From Microbaculum marinisediminis (lineage in GTDB: Bacteria > Pseudomonadota > Alphaproteobacteria > Rhizobiales > Tepidamorphaceae), in NCBI RefSeq assembly GCF_025397915.1, contig NZ_JALIDZ010000006.1:62001-126000 (forward strand): a DNA stretch of 64,000 bases, given 5' to 3'. This document shows, piece by piece, positions 41,627-51,819 of the stretch. Below the pieces are notes generated by a model that worked only from the letters and a program-made list of their open reading frames with translations, was not told where the DNA came from and did not search any database. Positions within the stretch are counted from its first letter, which is position 1; each line of letters opens with the position of its first letter. The position numbers were made by a program, and so were the translations under genes.

Positions 41627-42337
41627 TCAGCCGATTTCGTCCCGGACCGCCGCGAACACGGCCTTGAACATCTCCGGTGTCAGCCGCCCCGTGTTCGTGT
41701 TGTAGCGGGAGCAGTGATAGCTGTCGAAAAGCGCCAGCGATCCCGGATCGTTCTGGCCCAGATCGTGCCCGCCAAGTTCGTGTCGGCCAAGTTCGTGTCG
41801 GCCAAGTTCGTGTTGGGCAGCATGGGCGAACGGATGGGCCGCCCGACGCGCGCCGAGCGCCGAAAGGATCGACTCATGCGCGATCCGGCCGAGCGCGACG
41901 ATTGCCCTTAGACCCGTGGTTTCGGCGATCGTTGCGCTGAGAAACGGCCGGCAATTACCAATTTCCGCTCCGACGGGCTTGTTTTGCGGCGGCACGCACC
42001 GCACCGCGTTGGTGATCCGGCAGTCCACGAGCGTCAAACCGTCATCCGGATCGGCGCGATAGTGTCCCCGCGCGAATCCGAACTCGGACAGCGTCTCGTA
42101 TAGAAGGTCGCCGGCATAGTCCCCGGTGAACGGTCGACCGGTCTTGTTGGCGCCCTTCAGTCCAGGGGCGAGCCCCACCACCAGCACGGAGGCATTCGCT
42201 GGGCCGAAACTGGGAACCGGCGCGTTGAAGAAGTCGGGATGGTCGGCGCGATTGCGGGCGCGAAAATCCGCGAGCCGCGGACACGCGCGGCAGTCTCTGG
42301 GCGGTTCGGAGAGCAAATTGGGACTCGGCGTCGGCAA
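41627..42337 (-). CDS. uracil-DNA glycosylase, family 5-like (Fe-S type)
   Basis: The open frame continues upstream but there it is the complement of the NYN gene's acidic tail; a TTG at 42337 is the most reasonable start (236 residues), and this is uncertain. DCRACPRL, NAVRCVPP and NCRPFL supply the cysteines of a 4Fe-4S cluster. GLAPGLKGANKTGRPFTGDYAG is motif 1 and DSYHCSRYNTNTGRLT motif 2 of the UDGb/family 5 group. It removes uracil or hypoxanthine from DNA for base-excision repair. Just before motif 2 there is an inserted run (HELGR)n encoded by a 15-bp minisatellite. It follows the NYN gene with near overlap. Confidence 0.82.
   Translation of the reverse strand: MPTPSPNLLSEPPRDCRACPRLADFRARNRADHPDFFNAPVPSFGPANASVLVVGLAPGLKGANKTGRPFTGDYAGDLLYETLSEFGFARGHYRADPDDGLTLVDCRITNAVRCVPPQNKPVGAEIGNCRPFLSATIAETTGLRAIVALGRIAHESILSALGARRAAHPFAHAAQHELGRHELGRHELGGHDLGQNDPGSLALFDSYHCSRYNTNTGRLTPEMFKAVFAAVRDEIG
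41756..41815. repeat. 15-bp coding minisatellite (four copies) in the uracil-DNA glycosylase gene
   Basis: GCCAAGTTCGTGTCG is present at 41771-41785, 41786-41800 and, with one change, 41801-41815; a degenerate copy is at 41756-41770. On the coding strand it gives HELGR-HELGR-HELGG-HDLGQ-like pentapeptides. Being a multiple of three, copy changes keep the frame. Confidence 0.9.
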
Positions 42338-42341
42338 TCGG

Positions 42342-42989
42342 TCAGGACTCGACGTAATCTTCGTCGTAGTCGTCTTCGTCTTCGAAATCGTCACCGGCCT
42401 CGCGTTGCGCCCGCTCGGCGGCCGCCTGCTCGCGGCGCGCGGCGCGCTCGGCCTTCTCGGACGGATCGCGGCCGATCTCGCCCTGCAGCCTGGCAAGATC
42501 GACGAAAACGTCGGCCTGACGACGCAGTTCGTCGGCGATCATCGGCGGCTGCGAGGAGATGGTCGAGACGACGCTGACCCGCTTGCCCTTGCGCTGCAGC
42601 GCGTCGACGAGCGAACGGAAATCGCCGTCGCCGGAGAACAGCACGACGTGATCGACCCGGTCGGCGAGCTCCATCGCGTCGACGGCGAGCTCGATATCCA
42701 TGTTGCCCTTGACCTTGCGACGACCGGTCGCGTCGTAGAATTCCTTCATCGGCTTGGTGACGACCGTGAAGCCGTTGTAGTCGAGCCAGTCGATCAGCGG
42801 ACGAATCGAGGAATATTCCTGATCTTCCGCCAGGGCGGTGTAGTAGTACGCTCTGATGAGGGTGCCCTTCGATTCGAATATCCCAAGCAAGCGCTTGTAA
42901 TCGATGTCGAACCCGAGCGCGCGTGACGTAGCGTACAGATTTGCGCCGTCTATGAAGAGCGCGATGCGCTCATGCGCGTAGAATTTCAT
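42342..42989 (-). CDS. NYN domain (LabA/DUF88-like) protein
   Basis: From the ATG at 42989, with GGAAGGA 6 nt before it, the product is 215 residues. ERIALFIDGANLYATSRALGFDIDYKRLL opens the PIN-like NYN domain; VTKPMKEFYD, KGNMDIELAVDAMELAD and DHVVLFSGDGDFRSLVDAL carry the acidic residues (Asp of FIDGAN, Asp of NMDIEL, Asp of SGDGDF) that bind metal in predicted RNases. The C terminus is charged and ends in an acidic tail (DDFEDEDDYDEDYVES). LabA/DUF88 proteins are widespread in alphaproteobacteria near rpoZ; RNase activity is predicted but not established for this one. Confidence 0.9.
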   Translation of the reverse strand: MKFYAHERIALFIDGANLYATSRALGFDIDYKRLLGIFESKGTLIRAYYYTALAEDQEYSSIRPLIDWLDYNGFTVVTKPMKEFYDATGRRKVKGNMDIELAVDAMELADRVDHVVLFSGDGDFRSLVDALQRKGKRVSVVSTISSQPPMIADELRRQADVFVDLARLQGEIGRDPSEKAERAARREQAAAERAQREAGDDFEDEDDYDEDYVES

Positions 42990-42995
42990 CGTTAA

Positions 42996-43002
42996 TCCTT
43001 CC
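42996..43002 (-). promoter_or_regulatory. Shine-Dalgarno GGAAGGA deciding the NYN gene start
   Basis: GGAAGGA lies 6 nt before the ATG at 42989, which rules against the in-frame start at 43004. Confidence 0.6.
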
Positions 43003-43255
43003 ACTTAGGCGTGCGCCTTAAATAACGGCCGTAATCGACGTCGTTTCGTCGTCTGAAATTGGACCCATCTGCGGCAGCAATTGCCGTAAGATCAGGTGTT
43101 GGCCGGCGCCCCCAGCGCATGAATAGCTGTATATGTGCACTGCGGAATTCGCAAGCAGCCCAAATGACTGAGGCGTGATTGTCCGACGTTGTCCCCAATA
43201 TGGCGAATCCCGCCGAACGGCGCCGATTCTCGCGGAGCCGGCTAGTGCTTAAGCC

Positions 43256-43284
43256 TTGTCAATATCGTGAGGAACGCGTATATG
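43256..43284 (+). promoter_or_regulatory. sigma70-type promoter of rpoZ
   Basis: TTGTCA at 43256-43261, a 17-nt spacer and TATATG at 43279-43284; the rpoZ ATG is at 43325. The 335-bp gap 42990-43324 otherwise shows no gene. Confidence 0.6.
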
Positions 43285-43324
43285 CGCCATCAAACCTCCC
43301 TTTAACGACCCGGAGACCCCTGTC

Positions 43325-43699
43325 ATGGCCCGCGTGACGGTCGAAGATTGCATCGATAAGGTCGATAACCGTTTCGAGCTGGTGCTGCTCGCAAGCCATC
43401 GCTCCCGTATGATCTCCAACGGCGCGTCGATCACCGTCGATCGAGACAACGACAAGAATCCCGTGGTGGCCCTGCGTGAGATCGCCGACGAGACCGTCTC
43501 GCCGGATGATCTGACGGAGGAACTCATCCACTCCATGCAGAAATTCGTCGAGGTCGACGAGCCCGAGCCCGACACCGTTCCGGTCGTCGCCGTCGCCGCC
43601 AGCGGCGAGTCGGACGACGATATTCAGTTCGACCGGATGTCCGAGGAAGAATTGCTGAAGGGCCTCGAGGGCCTGACGCCGCCGGAAGACCGTGAGTGA
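43325..43699 (+). CDS. rpoZ: RNA polymerase omega subunit
   Basis: 124 residues. [34 protein letters not shown] and [20 protein letters not shown] are the conserved RpoZ core, followed by an acidic C-terminal extension usual in alphaproteobacteria. GGAG lies 9 nt upstream. Omega helps assemble the beta' subunit and forms one of the (p)ppGpp sites on polymerase, which fits its place just before rsh. The spacing to rsh is 158 bp. Confidence 0.95.
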   Translation: MARVTVEDCIDKVDNRFELVLLASHRSRMISNGASITVDRDNDKNPVVALREIADETVSPDDLTEELIHSMQKFVEVDEPEPDTVPVVAVAASGESDDDIQFDRMSEEELLKGLEGLTPPEDRE

Positions 43700-43857
43700 T
43701 CCAGGTCACCGTTCCGAAGATAGCTGAACACAGTCCGCCGTTCTCTTGCGCCGGTTCAGGCATGGCCGGCGGACAGGCCGTTTCCGAGGCGCTTTCGCGC
43801 GTTTGCGCTTTGACGGCCACCCCGGGATTGCCCCGGGAGGTGGCATGGTAAGCCGCC

Positions 43858-46077
43858 ATGATGCGCCAATACGAGCTGGTCGAGCGCGTCACTAGCTACG
43901 ACCCCGACGCCGACGAGGCCCTGCTCAATCGCGCCTATGTCTACGCGATGAAGGCGCACGGCACGCAGAAGCGCGCGTCCGGCGATCCATATTTCTCCCA
44001 CCCTCTCGAAGTCGCCGCGATCCTCACCGAGCTGAAGCTCGACGACGCTACCATCGCCGCCGCGCTTCTGCACGACACCATCGAGGATACCGAGACCACC
44101 CGGGCGGAGATTGACAGGCTGTTCGGCGAGGAGATCGGCGAGCTCGTCGACGGGCTCACCAAGATCAAGAAGCTCGATCTCGTCTCCAAGGCGCTAGAGC
44201 AGGCGGAAAACCTGCGCAAGTTCATGCTGGCGATCTCCCGCGACGTGCGGGTGCTGCTGGTCAAGCTCGCCGACCGCCTGCACAACATGCGGACCCTCGA
44301 TCACGTTCCGGAAGCCAAGCGCAACCGCGTCGCCGAGGAGACCATGGACATCTATGCGCCGCTGGCCGGGCGCATGGGCATCCAGTGGATGCGGGACGAG
44401 CTGGAGGAGCTGGCCTTCCGCCAGTTGAACCGGCAGGCCTACGAGATGATCGCCTCCAGGCTGGCGATGATGCGTGACGCCAACAGCGAAGCGATCGCCG
44501 AAATCGAGCAGGCGCTTACGACCAAGCTGGCCGACCGCGGTATCGACGCCGTGGTGATCGGCCGCGAGAAGCGGCCTTATTCGATTTGGCGCAAGATGGA
44601 GCGCAAGTCCGTCTCCTTCGAGCAGCTCTCCGACATCATCGGCTTTCGCGTCATCGTCGGCTCGATCGAGGACTGCTACCGCACCCTGGGCATCGTCCAT
44701 ACGACTTGGCCGACCGTGCCCGGGCGGTACAAGGACTATATCTCGACGCCGAAGCAGAACGACTACCGGTCGATCCACACGACCGTGATCGGCCCGCGCC
44801 ACCGCCGCGTCGAGCTGCAGATCCGCACCCGCGAGATGAACGACATCGCCGAGTACGGCATTGCCGCGCACGCCCTCTACAAGGACGGCGTGCCCGCCAA
44901 ACCGGGCAACGGCGACGGCCGCAGCGCGATCGAAAGCGGCGCCTATCGCTGGCTTCGCCGTCTCGTCGAGATGGTTTCGGAAGGCAACACGCCGGAGGAA
45001 TTCCTAGAGCACACCAAGCTCGAGCTGTTCCAGGACCAGGTATTCTGCTTCACGCCGAAAGGCCGTCTGATCGCCCTGCCGCGCGGGGCCAACGCCATCG
45101 ACTTCGCCTATGCCGTCCATACCGACATCGGCAACACGGCGATCGGGTGCAAGATCAACGGACGCATGTCGCCCTTGATCAGCGAGCTGCACAACGGCGA
45201 CGAGGTGGAGATTATCAATTCCAATGCGCAGTCGCCGTCGCCGGCCTGGGAGGCGATCGCGGTGACGGGGAAGGCGCGTTCGGCGATCCGGCGGGCAACG
45301 CGGGACGCCTCGCGCAAGCAGTATTCCGCGCTCGGCCGCCAGATCCTGATGCGCGCCGTCGATCGCGCCGGCAAGGCCTATTCGGACGAGCGCCTGGCGG
45401 CGGTTCTGCCTCGGCTTGCCCAGCACAACGTCGAGGACGTGCTCGCCGCCGTCGGACGTGGCGAGCTGTCGTCGCGCGACGTGCTCAAGGCGCTCTATCC
45501 AGACTATCAGGAGGAGCGGCCCAAGCGCGCCGCCCATAGCCGCAAGGAGGAGGGCTGGTTCGGCCTGCGCCGCGCTATGAGCCTGAAATTCCGGTCTCCC
45601 GGGGCCGACAATGGCGAACGCGCCGGCGCCATTCCGATCCGGGGCATCAAGGGCGACCTGCCGGTGCGCTTCGCCGCCAATGGCGGCGCTGTCCCCGGCG
45701 ATCGTATCGTGGGCATCATGACGCCGGGCGAGGGCATCACGATCTATCCGATCCAGTCGCCGGAACTGAAGACGTTCGACGACTATCCCGAGCGATGGCT
45801 CGACGTGCGCTGGGACATCGACGAGGAAAGCCCGGAACGCTTTCCCACCCAGATCGTCGTGCGCGCGATCAACGAACCCGGCACGCTCGCCCAGGTGGCT
45901 CAGGTGATCGCCGAGAACGACGCCAATATCGACAATGTGAAGATGACGACCCGCACCGCGGACTTCCACGAGATGACCATCGACCTGGAGGTCTGGGACC
46001 TGAAGCACCTCAATACGATCATCTCGCTGCTCAAGGGCAACAAGTCCGTCAATTCGGTGCAGCGGGTGAATGGCTAG
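43858..46077 (+). CDS. rsh: bifunctional (p)ppGpp synthetase/hydrolase (Rsh)
   Basis: 739 residues with the full Rel/Spo layout: HD hydrolase domain ([26 protein letters not shown], residues about 40-190), synthetase domain ([49 protein letters not shown], residues about 235-360), TGS domain ([28 protein letters not shown]), then the helical and C-terminal ACT domain ([26 protein letters not shown]). Hydrolase and synthetase residues both look intact, so it should be bifunctional, as expected for the single Rsh of Hyphomicrobiales. It controls the stringent response. The stop overlaps the region of the pyrE start. Confidence 0.96.
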   Translation: MMRQYELVERVTSYDPDADEALLNRAYVYAMKAHGTQKRASGDPYFSHPLEVAAILTELKLDDATIAAALLHDTIEDTETTRAEIDRLFGEEIGELVDGLTKIKKLDLVSKALEQAENLRKFMLAISRDVRVLLVKLADRLHNMRTLDHVPEAKRNRVAEETMDIYAPLAGRMGIQWMRDELEELAFRQLNRQAYEMIASRLAMMRDANSEAIAEIEQALTTKLADRGIDAVVIGREKRPYSIWRKMERKSVSFEQLSDIIGFRVIVGSIEDCYRTLGIVHTTWPTVPGRYKDYISTPKQNDYRSIHTTVIGPRHRRVELQIRTREMNDIAEYGIAAHALYKDGVPAKPGNGDGRSAIESGAYRWLRRLVEMVSEGNTPEEFLEHTKLELFQDQVFCFTPKGRLIALPRGANAIDFAYAVHTDIGNTAIGCKINGRMSPLISELHNGDEVEIINSNAQSPSPAWEAIAVTGKARSAIRRATRDASRKQYSALGRQILMRAVDRAGKAYSDERLAAVLPRLAQHNVEDVLAAVGRGELSSRDVLKALYPDYQEERPKRAAHSRKEEGWFGLRRAMSLKFRSPGADNGERAGAIPIRGIKGDLPVRFAANGGAVPGDRIVGIMTPGEGITIYPIQSPELKTFDDYPERWLDVRWDIDEESPERFPTQIVVRAINEPGTLAQVAQVIAENDANIDNVKMTTRTADFHEMTIDLEVWDLKHLNTIISLLKGNKSVNSVQRVNG

Positions 46078-46084
46078 AATGGAC

Positions 46085-46090
46085 AGGGAG
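46085..46090 (+). promoter_or_regulatory. Shine-Dalgarno AGGGAG supporting a TTG start for pyrE
   Basis: AGGGAG ends 6 nt before the TTG at 46097, while the upstream ATG codons at 46070 and 46079 have no comparable signal. Confidence 0.5.
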
Positions 46091-46096
46091 ACGATT

Positions 46097-46684
46097 TTGA
46101 ACACGGACGCCGTCCTCGACGAATTTCGCGCCGCGGGCGCCCTTCTGGAAGGGCATTTCGTCCTTTCGTCCGGTCGCCACAGCGGCGCCTATCTGCAGTG
46201 CGCCCGTGTGCTGATGGAGGCGAAGCGCGCCGATCGGCTGTGCCAGGCGCTCGCAGACAAGATCCGCGCCCGTATCGACGACCCGTTCGATCTCGTCGTC
46301 TCTCCCGCCATGGGGGGCGTCGTGGTGGGCTATGAGATGGGCCGCCAGCTCGGCGTTCCGTCCATCTTCATGGAGCGTGTCGACGGACGTTTCACGCTGC
46401 GGCGCGGTTTCGATATCGCCCCCGGCGCCCGCGTCCTGATGGTCGAGGACGTGGTTACGACCGGCCTTTCCTCGCGCGAATGCATCGCCGCCATCGCGGC
46501 TGCGGGCGGAAATTGCGTCGCCGCCGCGTGCCTGGCCGACCGCTCCAACGGGACGGCGGACGTAGGCGTGCCGCTGGTCTCGCTGGTCGCGCTCGCGGTT
46601 CCCTCCTATGCGGAGGACGAAGTACCGCCAGAATTGGCTGCCATACCGGTTACAAAGCCCGGCAGCCGGTTTCTGAAATCGTAA
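46097..46684 (+). CDS. pyrE: orotate phosphoribosyltransferase
   Basis: 195 residues from the TTG at 46097, which gives the N terminus [30 protein letters not shown] seen in alphaproteobacterial PyrE; ATG starts at 46070 or 46079 would add 6-9 residues and overlap rsh. [19 protein letters not shown] and the PRPP motif [17 protein letters not shown] are complete. It adds ribose phosphate to orotate in UMP synthesis. It follows rsh directly, probably in the same transcript. Confidence 0.93.
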   Translation: MNTDAVLDEFRAAGALLEGHFVLSSGRHSGAYLQCARVLMEAKRADRLCQALADKIRARIDDPFDLVVSPAMGGVVVGYEMGRQLGVPSIFMERVDGRFTLRRGFDIAPGARVLMVEDVVTTGLSSRECIAAIAAAGGNCVAAACLADRSNGTADVGVPLVSLVALAVPSYAEDEVPPELAAIPVTKPGSRFLKS

Positions 46685-46755
46685 CGGCCTGGCTGTAATG
46701 TGGACATAACGAGCCCCCTGTATGAGCGACCCGTCGAGGGCGTTTAGATCGAGTC

Positions 46756-47340
46756 ATGCTTTTCAAGCGTAGAGACAAGGCCCCACTACAGGAACGTGTC
46801 CGCGTCGCTCTCTGGCCTCGGCGCTCCTGGGGGCGCTCGCTCCGCTACATCGGAAAGCGCGTGCTGCGGCTGTCGGCATCGCCGCATGCGATCGCCGCCG
46901 GTTTTGCTGCCGGCGTCATGGTCTCGTTCACGCCTTTCGTCGGCCTGCATTTCGTCCTCGCCGCGATTCTTGCCTTCGTCACCGGCGGAAACATCCTCGC
47001 GTCGGCGCTCGGCACGGCACTCGGCAATCCGCTGACCTTTCCGTTCATCTGGGCGGCGTCTTATCGGATGGGGCTGCTGATCATGGGCGGCAACGGTGCC
47101 TCGCACCCGCCCATCGACATGAGCCTCGGGCTGTTCGCGCATTCCTGGGATACCTTGATGCCGGTGCTGACGACGATGCTTATCGGTGCCGTCCCTCTTG
47201 GTATTATCGCCTGGATCGTCTTTTATTTCCTCGTGCGCACCATCGTGCGGTCGTTCCAGGCCGCGCGACAACGTCGTTTCGAGGAACACGCCGCCCGCAA
47301 GGACGCGGTGGCGCCTACGTCACTGGGGAGTGAAGGCTGA
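46756..47340 (+). CDS. DUF2062 membrane protein
   Basis: 194 residues. A basic N terminus ([35 protein letters not shown]) is followed by hydrophobic segments [54 protein letters not shown] and a third near [20 protein letters not shown]. The pattern FTPF.GLH and [10 protein letters not shown] is diagnostic for DUF2062. The function is not known; the gene is a regular neighbour of pdxJ/pyrE in alphaproteobacteria. Its TGA overlaps the pdxJ ATG by one base, so they are coupled. Confidence 0.9.
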   Translation: MLFKRRDKAPLQERVRVALWPRRSWGRSLRYIGKRVLRLSASPHAIAAGFAAGVMVSFTPFVGLHFVLAAILAFVTGGNILASALGTALGNPLTFPFIWAASYRMGLLIMGGNGASHPPIDMSLGLFAHSWDTLMPVLTTMLIGAVPLGIIAWIVFYFLVRTIVRSFQAARQRRFEEHAARKDAVAPTSLGSEG

Positions 47341-48113
47341 TGTCGGGTTTTGGATTGGGCCAGCTGCGGCTCGGCGTGAACATCGATCACGTGGCGACCA
47401 TCCGCAATGCGCGCGGTGGACGGCACCCCGATCCGGTGCGCGCCGCACACATCGCCGTCGAGGCCGGTGCCGACGGCATCACCGCGCATCTGCGCGAGGA
47501 TCGCCGCCATATCACCGACGAAGACATCGCGCGCCTGAGCGTCGAGATCGACCGTCCGCTCAATCTGGAGATGGCGGCGACCGACGAAATGCTGGAAATC
47601 GCGCTGCGCCACAAGCCGCATGCCGCCTGCATCGTCCCGGAAAAGCGGGAGGAGCGTACCACCGAAGGCGGGCTCGACGCAGCCGGTGGCCACAACCATT
47701 TGCAGCGTTTCGTTTCCGAGCTGTCCGGCATCGGTATTCGCGTGTCGCTGTTCATCGAGGCGGAGGAACGGCAGATGGATGCCGCCGCCTCGCTCGGCGC
47801 GCAGGTGGTTGAAATCCATACCGGCCGCTTCTGCGATCTGGCGCTGGCCGGTGACGGGCCTGGCCGCGAGCGCGAGCTGGACCGCATCCGCAACGCGGCC
47901 GCCTATGCCGCTTCGCTGGGCCTCGAAGTCCACGCCGGCCACGGCCTGACCTACGAGACGGTCGGCGGCGTCGCCGTGATCCCCGAGGTCGTCGAACTCA
48001 ATATCGGCCACTTCCTGATCGGCGAAGCGATCTTTTCCGGCCTTGATTCCGCGGTCCGCCGCATGCGCTCGCTGATGGACGCCTCTCGCGTCCGCCAGGC
48101 GAGCCAGGGCTGA
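47340..48113 (+). CDS. pdxJ: pyridoxine 5'-phosphate synthase
   Basis: 257 residues. [19 protein letters not shown] is the N-terminal signature, followed by [51 protein letters not shown] and [10 protein letters not shown]. It is a TIM barrel that joins 1-deoxyxylulose 5-phosphate with 3-amino-1-hydroxyacetone phosphate to make pyridoxine phosphate. Active-site His and Glu of these motifs are present. It is coupled to DUF2062 and followed by acpS after 27 bp. Confidence 0.96.
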   Translation: MSGFGLGQLRLGVNIDHVATIRNARGGRHPDPVRAAHIAVEAGADGITAHLREDRRHITDEDIARLSVEIDRPLNLEMAATDEMLEIALRHKPHAACIVPEKREERTTEGGLDAAGGHNHLQRFVSELSGIGIRVSLFIEAEERQMDAAASLGAQVVEIHTGRFCDLALAGDGPGRERELDRIRNAAAYAASLGLEVHAGHGLTYETVGGVAVIPEVVELNIGHFLIGEAIFSGLDSAVRRMRSLMDASRVRQASQG

Positions 48114-48140
48114 CGGCTCGGCGATATCCGCGGTCATACG

Positions 48141-48548
48141 ATGATACTGGGACTCGGCAACGATCTGATCGACATCCGCCGCATCGAGAAATCGATCGAT
48201 CGGTGGGGCGACAAGTTCGTGCAGCGCATCTTCACCGACATCGAGCAGGAGAAGTCCGACCGCCGCAAGCTGCGGGCTGCCTCCTACGCCAAGCGGTTCG
48301 CCGCCAAGGAAGCCTGCTCGAAGGCGCTGGGCACGGGATTTCGCCGCGGCGTCTACTGGCGCGACATGGGCGTGGTGAACCTGCCGAGCGGACGCCCCAC
48401 CATGCAGCTCACCGGCGGGGCGCGGCGTATCCTGGAGGAACTCACGCCGGACGGATGCGAGGCGCAGATCGACCTCACCATCACCGACGACTTCCCTCTG
48501 GCCCAGGCGATCGTGATCATCACGGCCGTGCCGGCGCGACCGAAGTAG
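48141..48548 (+). CDS. acpS: holo-[acyl-carrier-protein] synthase
   Basis: 135 residues. [23 protein letters not shown] gives the metal-binding Asp, and [30 protein letters not shown] gives the Glu and Lys of AcpS. It transfers 4'-phosphopantetheine from CoA to acyl carrier protein. pdxJ-acpS-lepB-rnc-era is a conserved proteobacterial order. No strong Shine-Dalgarno is seen, and translation may depend on the upstream gene. Confidence 0.96.
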   Translation: MILGLGNDLIDIRRIEKSIDRWGDKFVQRIFTDIEQEKSDRRKLRAASYAKRFAAKEACSKALGTGFRRGVYWRDMGVVNLPSGRPTMQLTGGARRILEELTPDGCEAQIDLTITDDFPLAQAIVIITAVPARPK

Positions 48549-48667
48549 GGCGCCGATCTTGCTGTCCCCGCCGCGTTTTCGCCATTTCACGGGCATTGAT
48601 TGCGGCGCGAACATGAACCCGTTATACGGGGCAGGCCTCCGGCGCCGGCTCCCCGGAGATTCCATCG

Positions 48668-49426
48668 ATGAGTGTCATGACCGATAAGAAGTCCAAGGAC
48701 CAGGGCGGGTTCGGCGAAACCATCCGCGTTGTCATCCATGCCCTGATTCTGGCGTTGATCGTCCGGACGTTCCTGTTCCAGCCGTTCAATATCCCGTCCG
48801 GGTCGATGATGCCGACCCTTCTGATCGGCGACTATCTGTTCGTCTCGAAATACAGCTACGGCTATTCGCGATACTCGTTTCCCTTCGGGCCCGATCTGTT
48901 TTCCGGCCGCATCTGGGCAAGCCAGCCGGACCGCGGCGACGTCGTTGTGTTCAAGCTGCCCCGCGATACGAGCACCGACTACATCAAGCGCGTGATCGGC
49001 ATGCCGGGCGACGAGATCCAGGTGCAGGACGGTATCCTGCACATCAACGGCGAGCCGGTGCCGCGCGAGAAGGTCGAGGACTACGTCTCCACCGACGCGA
49101 ACGGCCGCGAGTCTCGGGTTGCCCGCTTTGTCGAGACGCTTCCCAACGGCGTCTCCTACCAGGTGCTTGAGCTCGGCGATAACGGCTTCGGCGACAACAC
49201 GCCGGTCTACAAGGTTCCCGCCGGTCATTTCTTCATGATGGGCGACAATCGCGACAATTCCACCGACAGCCGCTTTCTGAGCCATGTCGGCTACGTCCCC
49301 TTCGAGAACTTCGTCGGCCGCGCCGAGGTCATCTATTTCTCGATCGACGAAAACACGTCCATCTGGGAGGTCTGGAAATGGCCGACCGACCTCAGATGGG
49401 ACCGCCTTTTCGACGTCGTGCGCTGA
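48668..49426 (+). CDS. lepB: signal peptidase I
   Basis: 252 residues with one N-terminal membrane helix (VVIHALILALIVRTFLF). FNIPSGSMMPTLLIGDY contains the catalytic Ser46 and DYIKRVIGMPGD the general-base Lys; GHFFMMGDNRDNSTDSR is the box E signature. It cleaves Sec and Tat signal peptides at the periplasmic face. GGAG precedes the ATG. Its TGA overlaps the rnc ATG by one base. Confidence 0.96.
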   Translation: MSVMTDKKSKDQGGFGETIRVVIHALILALIVRTFLFQPFNIPSGSMMPTLLIGDYLFVSKYSYGYSRYSFPFGPDLFSGRIWASQPDRGDVVVFKLPRDTSTDYIKRVIGMPGDEIQVQDGILHINGEPVPREKVEDYVSTDANGRESRVARFVETLPNGVSYQVLELGDNGFGDNTPVYKVPAGHFFMMGDNRDNSTDSRFLSHVGYVPFENFVGRAEVIYFSIDENTSIWEVWKWPTDLRWDRLFDVVR

Positions 49427-50130
49427 TGGCCGCTCCGACGCCGGCGGCGCTCGCGGATATCCTTCAGTACCGCTTCCAGGACAGCGACCTCCTGCTGCAG
49501 GCGCTGACCCACGCCAGCGCGGTGTCTGACGGAAGCCGCGCGACCTATCAGCGCCTCGAGTTTCTCGGCGACCGGGTCCTCGGGCTCGTGATCGCCGATA
49601 TTCTGTACGAGATCTTTTCGGATGCCGACGAGGGCGAGCTGTCGCGGCGGCTCGCCGCCCTGGTGCGGCGCGAGACCTGCGCCGATGTTGCCCGCGAAAT
49701 CGGGCTCGGCCGGCATATCTGGCTCGGCGACGGCGAGGCGCAGACCGGCGGCCGGCGCAAGGATGCCATCCTCGGCGACGTGTGCGAGGCGGTGATCGGC
49801 GCGATCTATCTCGATGGCGGCATGGAGGCGGTGCGCGAGTTCATTGCCCGCAATTGGGCCAGCCGGTTGCGTGAGGTCTCGCCGCGCCTGAAGGACGCCA
49901 AGACCTCTTTGCAGGAATGGGCGCATGCCCAGGGGCACGGTCAGCCGGTCTATCGACTGCTCGACCGGACGGGCCCGGATCATGCGCCGGTGTTCCGGAT
50001 TTCCGTGAGCCTGTCGGGACTGGACCCGGCCGAGGCGACCGGCACCAGCAAACGCTTCGCCGAGCAGGCCGCCGCGGAGGCCGTGCTCGTTCGCGAAGGC
50101 GCCTGGAAGGCGGGAGCCGGCAATGACTGA
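49426..50130 (+). CDS. rnc: ribonuclease III
   Basis: 234 residues from the ATG that overlaps the lepB stop; the open frame before it is inside lepB. YQRLEFLGDRVLGLVIADILY is the RNase III signature, with further acidic residues in AILGDVCEAVIGAIYLDGG. The C-terminal part (KDAKTSLQEWAHAQG ... EQAAAEAVL) is the double-stranded RNA-binding domain. It processes rRNA precursors and other duplex RNA. The stop overlaps the era start by 8 bp. Confidence 0.95.
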   Translation: MAAPTPAALADILQYRFQDSDLLLQALTHASAVSDGSRATYQRLEFLGDRVLGLVIADILYEIFSDADEGELSRRLAALVRRETCADVAREIGLGRHIWLGDGEAQTGGRRKDAILGDVCEAVIGAIYLDGGMEAVREFIARNWASRLREVSPRLKDAKTSLQEWAHAQGHGQPVYRLLDRTGPDHAPVFRISVSLSGLDPAEATGTSKRFAEQAAAEAVLVREGAWKAGAGND

Positions 50131-51064
50131 GAATGAGGATTCGATGCAGGGCGACGACACGGGGACCGGTCCGCAGCGGTGCGGGTTCGTTGCGCTGATC
50201 GGGGCGCCGAACGCGGGCAAGTCGACCCTGCTCAACCGGCTCGTGGGCGCCAAGGTGTCGATCGTCACCCACAAGGTGCAGACGACGCGCACGCTGGTGC
50301 GCGGCATCGCCTTGCGCGAGAACACGCAGATCGTCTTCGTCGACACGCCGGGTATTTTCGCGCCCCGCCGCCGCCTCGACACGGCAATGGTCAAGACGGC
50401 CTGGTCGGGCGCCACGGACGCCGATCTCGTCGTTCTGCTCGCCGATGCGCGCAAGGGGTTCGACGAAGGCGCGGAAGCGATCGTCGCCAAGCTCGCCGAG
50501 GTGAAGCAGCCGAAGGTCCTGGCGCTGAACAAGATCGATACGATGCGCCGCGACAAGCTGCTCGAGGTCGTCGCCCGCTTCAACGAAGCCCTGCAGTTCG
50601 ATGAGACCTTCCTGATCTCGGCACTGACCGGCGACGGCGTCGACGACCTGTTCGCCGCGATCGCCGAGCGGATGCCGGAGGGCCCCTGGCACTATCCGGA
50701 GGACCAGCTGTCCGACTTCCCGATGCGCCAGCTCGCCGCCGAGATCACCCGCGAGAAGCTCTATCTCCGCCTCCACAAGGAGCTGCCCTACGAATCGCAC
50801 GTGGAAACGGAGGCGTGGGAGGAGCGGAAGGACGGCTCGGTGCGCATCGAGCAGGTGATCTACGTTTCCCGCGACAGCCAGAAGGCCATCGTGCTCGGCA
50901 AGGGCGGGCGTACCATCAAGGACATCGGCGCAGCGGCGCGCGAGGACCTCTCCGAGATCCTGGACGTTCCGGTGCATCTGTTCCTGTTCGTCAAGGTCCG
51001 GGAAGCCTGGGCCGACGACCCCGAGCGCTATCGCGAGCTCGGATTGGAGTTTCCCAGGGACTGA
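50123..51064 (+). CDS. era: GTPase Era
   Basis: 313 residues. The G motifs are GAPNAGKST (G1), the T of VQTTRTLVRG (G2), DTPGIF (G3), LNKIDT (G4) and SAL (G5). The C-terminal KH domain reads VIYVSRDSQKAIVLGKGGRTIKDIG. It binds the 3' end of 16S rRNA and assists 30S assembly. It is in the lepB-rnc-era-recO run; recO starts 39 bp later. Confidence 0.96.
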   Translation: MTENEDSMQGDDTGTGPQRCGFVALIGAPNAGKSTLLNRLVGAKVSIVTHKVQTTRTLVRGIALRENTQIVFVDTPGIFAPRRRLDTAMVKTAWSGATDADLVVLLADARKGFDEGAEAIVAKLAEVKQPKVLALNKIDTMRRDKLLEVVARFNEALQFDETFLISALTGDGVDDLFAAIAERMPEGPWHYPEDQLSDFPMRQLAAEITREKLYLRLHKELPYESHVETEAWEERKDGSVRIEQVIYVSRDSQKAIVLGKGGRTIKDIGAAAREDLSEILDVPVHLFLFVKVREAWADDPERYRELGLEFPRD

Positions 51065-51102
51065 CCCCGCGAAACCGGCGCGACTTCGGGTAGTATCCCG
51101 CC

Positions 51103-51819
51103 ATGGAGTGGCGCGACGAGGGTATCATTCTCGGTCTGAGGCGGCACGGCGAGACGAGTGCCATCGTCGAGCTGTTCACGGTCGCGCACGGCCGTCATCT
51201 CGGCCTCGTCCGCGGGGGCCGCTCGCGCCGTCTCCAGGTGGTGCTGCAGCCCGGCAATTCGGTGCACGCGACGTGGCGGGCTCGCCTCGACGAGCACCTG
51301 GGGGCCTATACCGTCGAGCCCGATGTCTCCCGCGCCGCCGCGCTGATGGAAAGCCAGGCGGCGCTGTTCGGCTTCGCGACGCTGGCCGCACATCTCCGGC
51401 TCCTGCCCGAACGCGACCCCCATCCCGAGCTCTACAGGCGGTTTCTCGAGGCGCTGCCGATGCTGTCCGATTCCCGCGCCGCGGCGCGCGAGATCGTCCG
51501 GTTCGAACTGACCTTGCTCGCCGATCTGGGATTCGGTCTCGATCTGACCGAATGCGCCGCGACCGGCGCGCGACAGGAGCTGGTCTATGTCTCGCCGAAG
51601 TCGGGCAGGGCGGTCAGCCGGCAGGCCGGCGAGCCCTATGCCGACCGTATGCTGAAGCTGCCGGGCTTTCTGCGCCTCGACGAAGCCGATGCAAGCGCCG
51701 AGGACGTTTTGGAAGGCTTTGCCCTGACCAGCTATTTCCTGGCGCGTCACGTCTTCGAGCCGCGCCGCATCACCATGCCGCCCGAGCGCGAACGACTGAT
51801 CGCTCGCCTTCGCGCATGA
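51103..51819 (+). CDS. recO: DNA repair protein RecO
   Basis: 238 residues. [26 protein letters not shown] and GHHLGLV-like [12 protein letters not shown] form the N-terminal OB fold; the helical part ends [29 protein letters not shown]. Only one cysteine of the usual zinc site is clear (ECAATGA), as in several alphaproteobacterial RecO proteins. It acts with RecF/RecR in loading RecA. It is the last gene of the lepB-rnc-era-recO group. Confidence 0.93.
   Translation: MEWRDEGIILGLRRHGETSAIVELFTVAHGRHLGLVRGGRSRRLQVVLQPGNSVHATWRARLDEHLGAYTVEPDVSRAAALMESQAALFGFATLAAHLRLLPERDPHPELYRRFLEALPMLSDSRAAAREIVRFELTLLADLGFGLDLTECAATGARQELVYVSPKSGRAVSRQAGEPYADRMLKLPGFLRLDEADASAEDVLEGFALTSYFLARHVFEPRRITMPPERERLIARLRA

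Noticed and set aside
41756-41815. Minisatellite as a sequencing or assembly artefact that breaks the gene
   Set aside because: All units are 15 bp, the frame is kept, and both flanking glycosylase motifs are intact.
43085-43255. Small RNA or tRNA in the gap before rpoZ
   Set aside because: No cloverleaf or conserved RNA structure could be drawn; only the promoter at 43256-43284 is supported.
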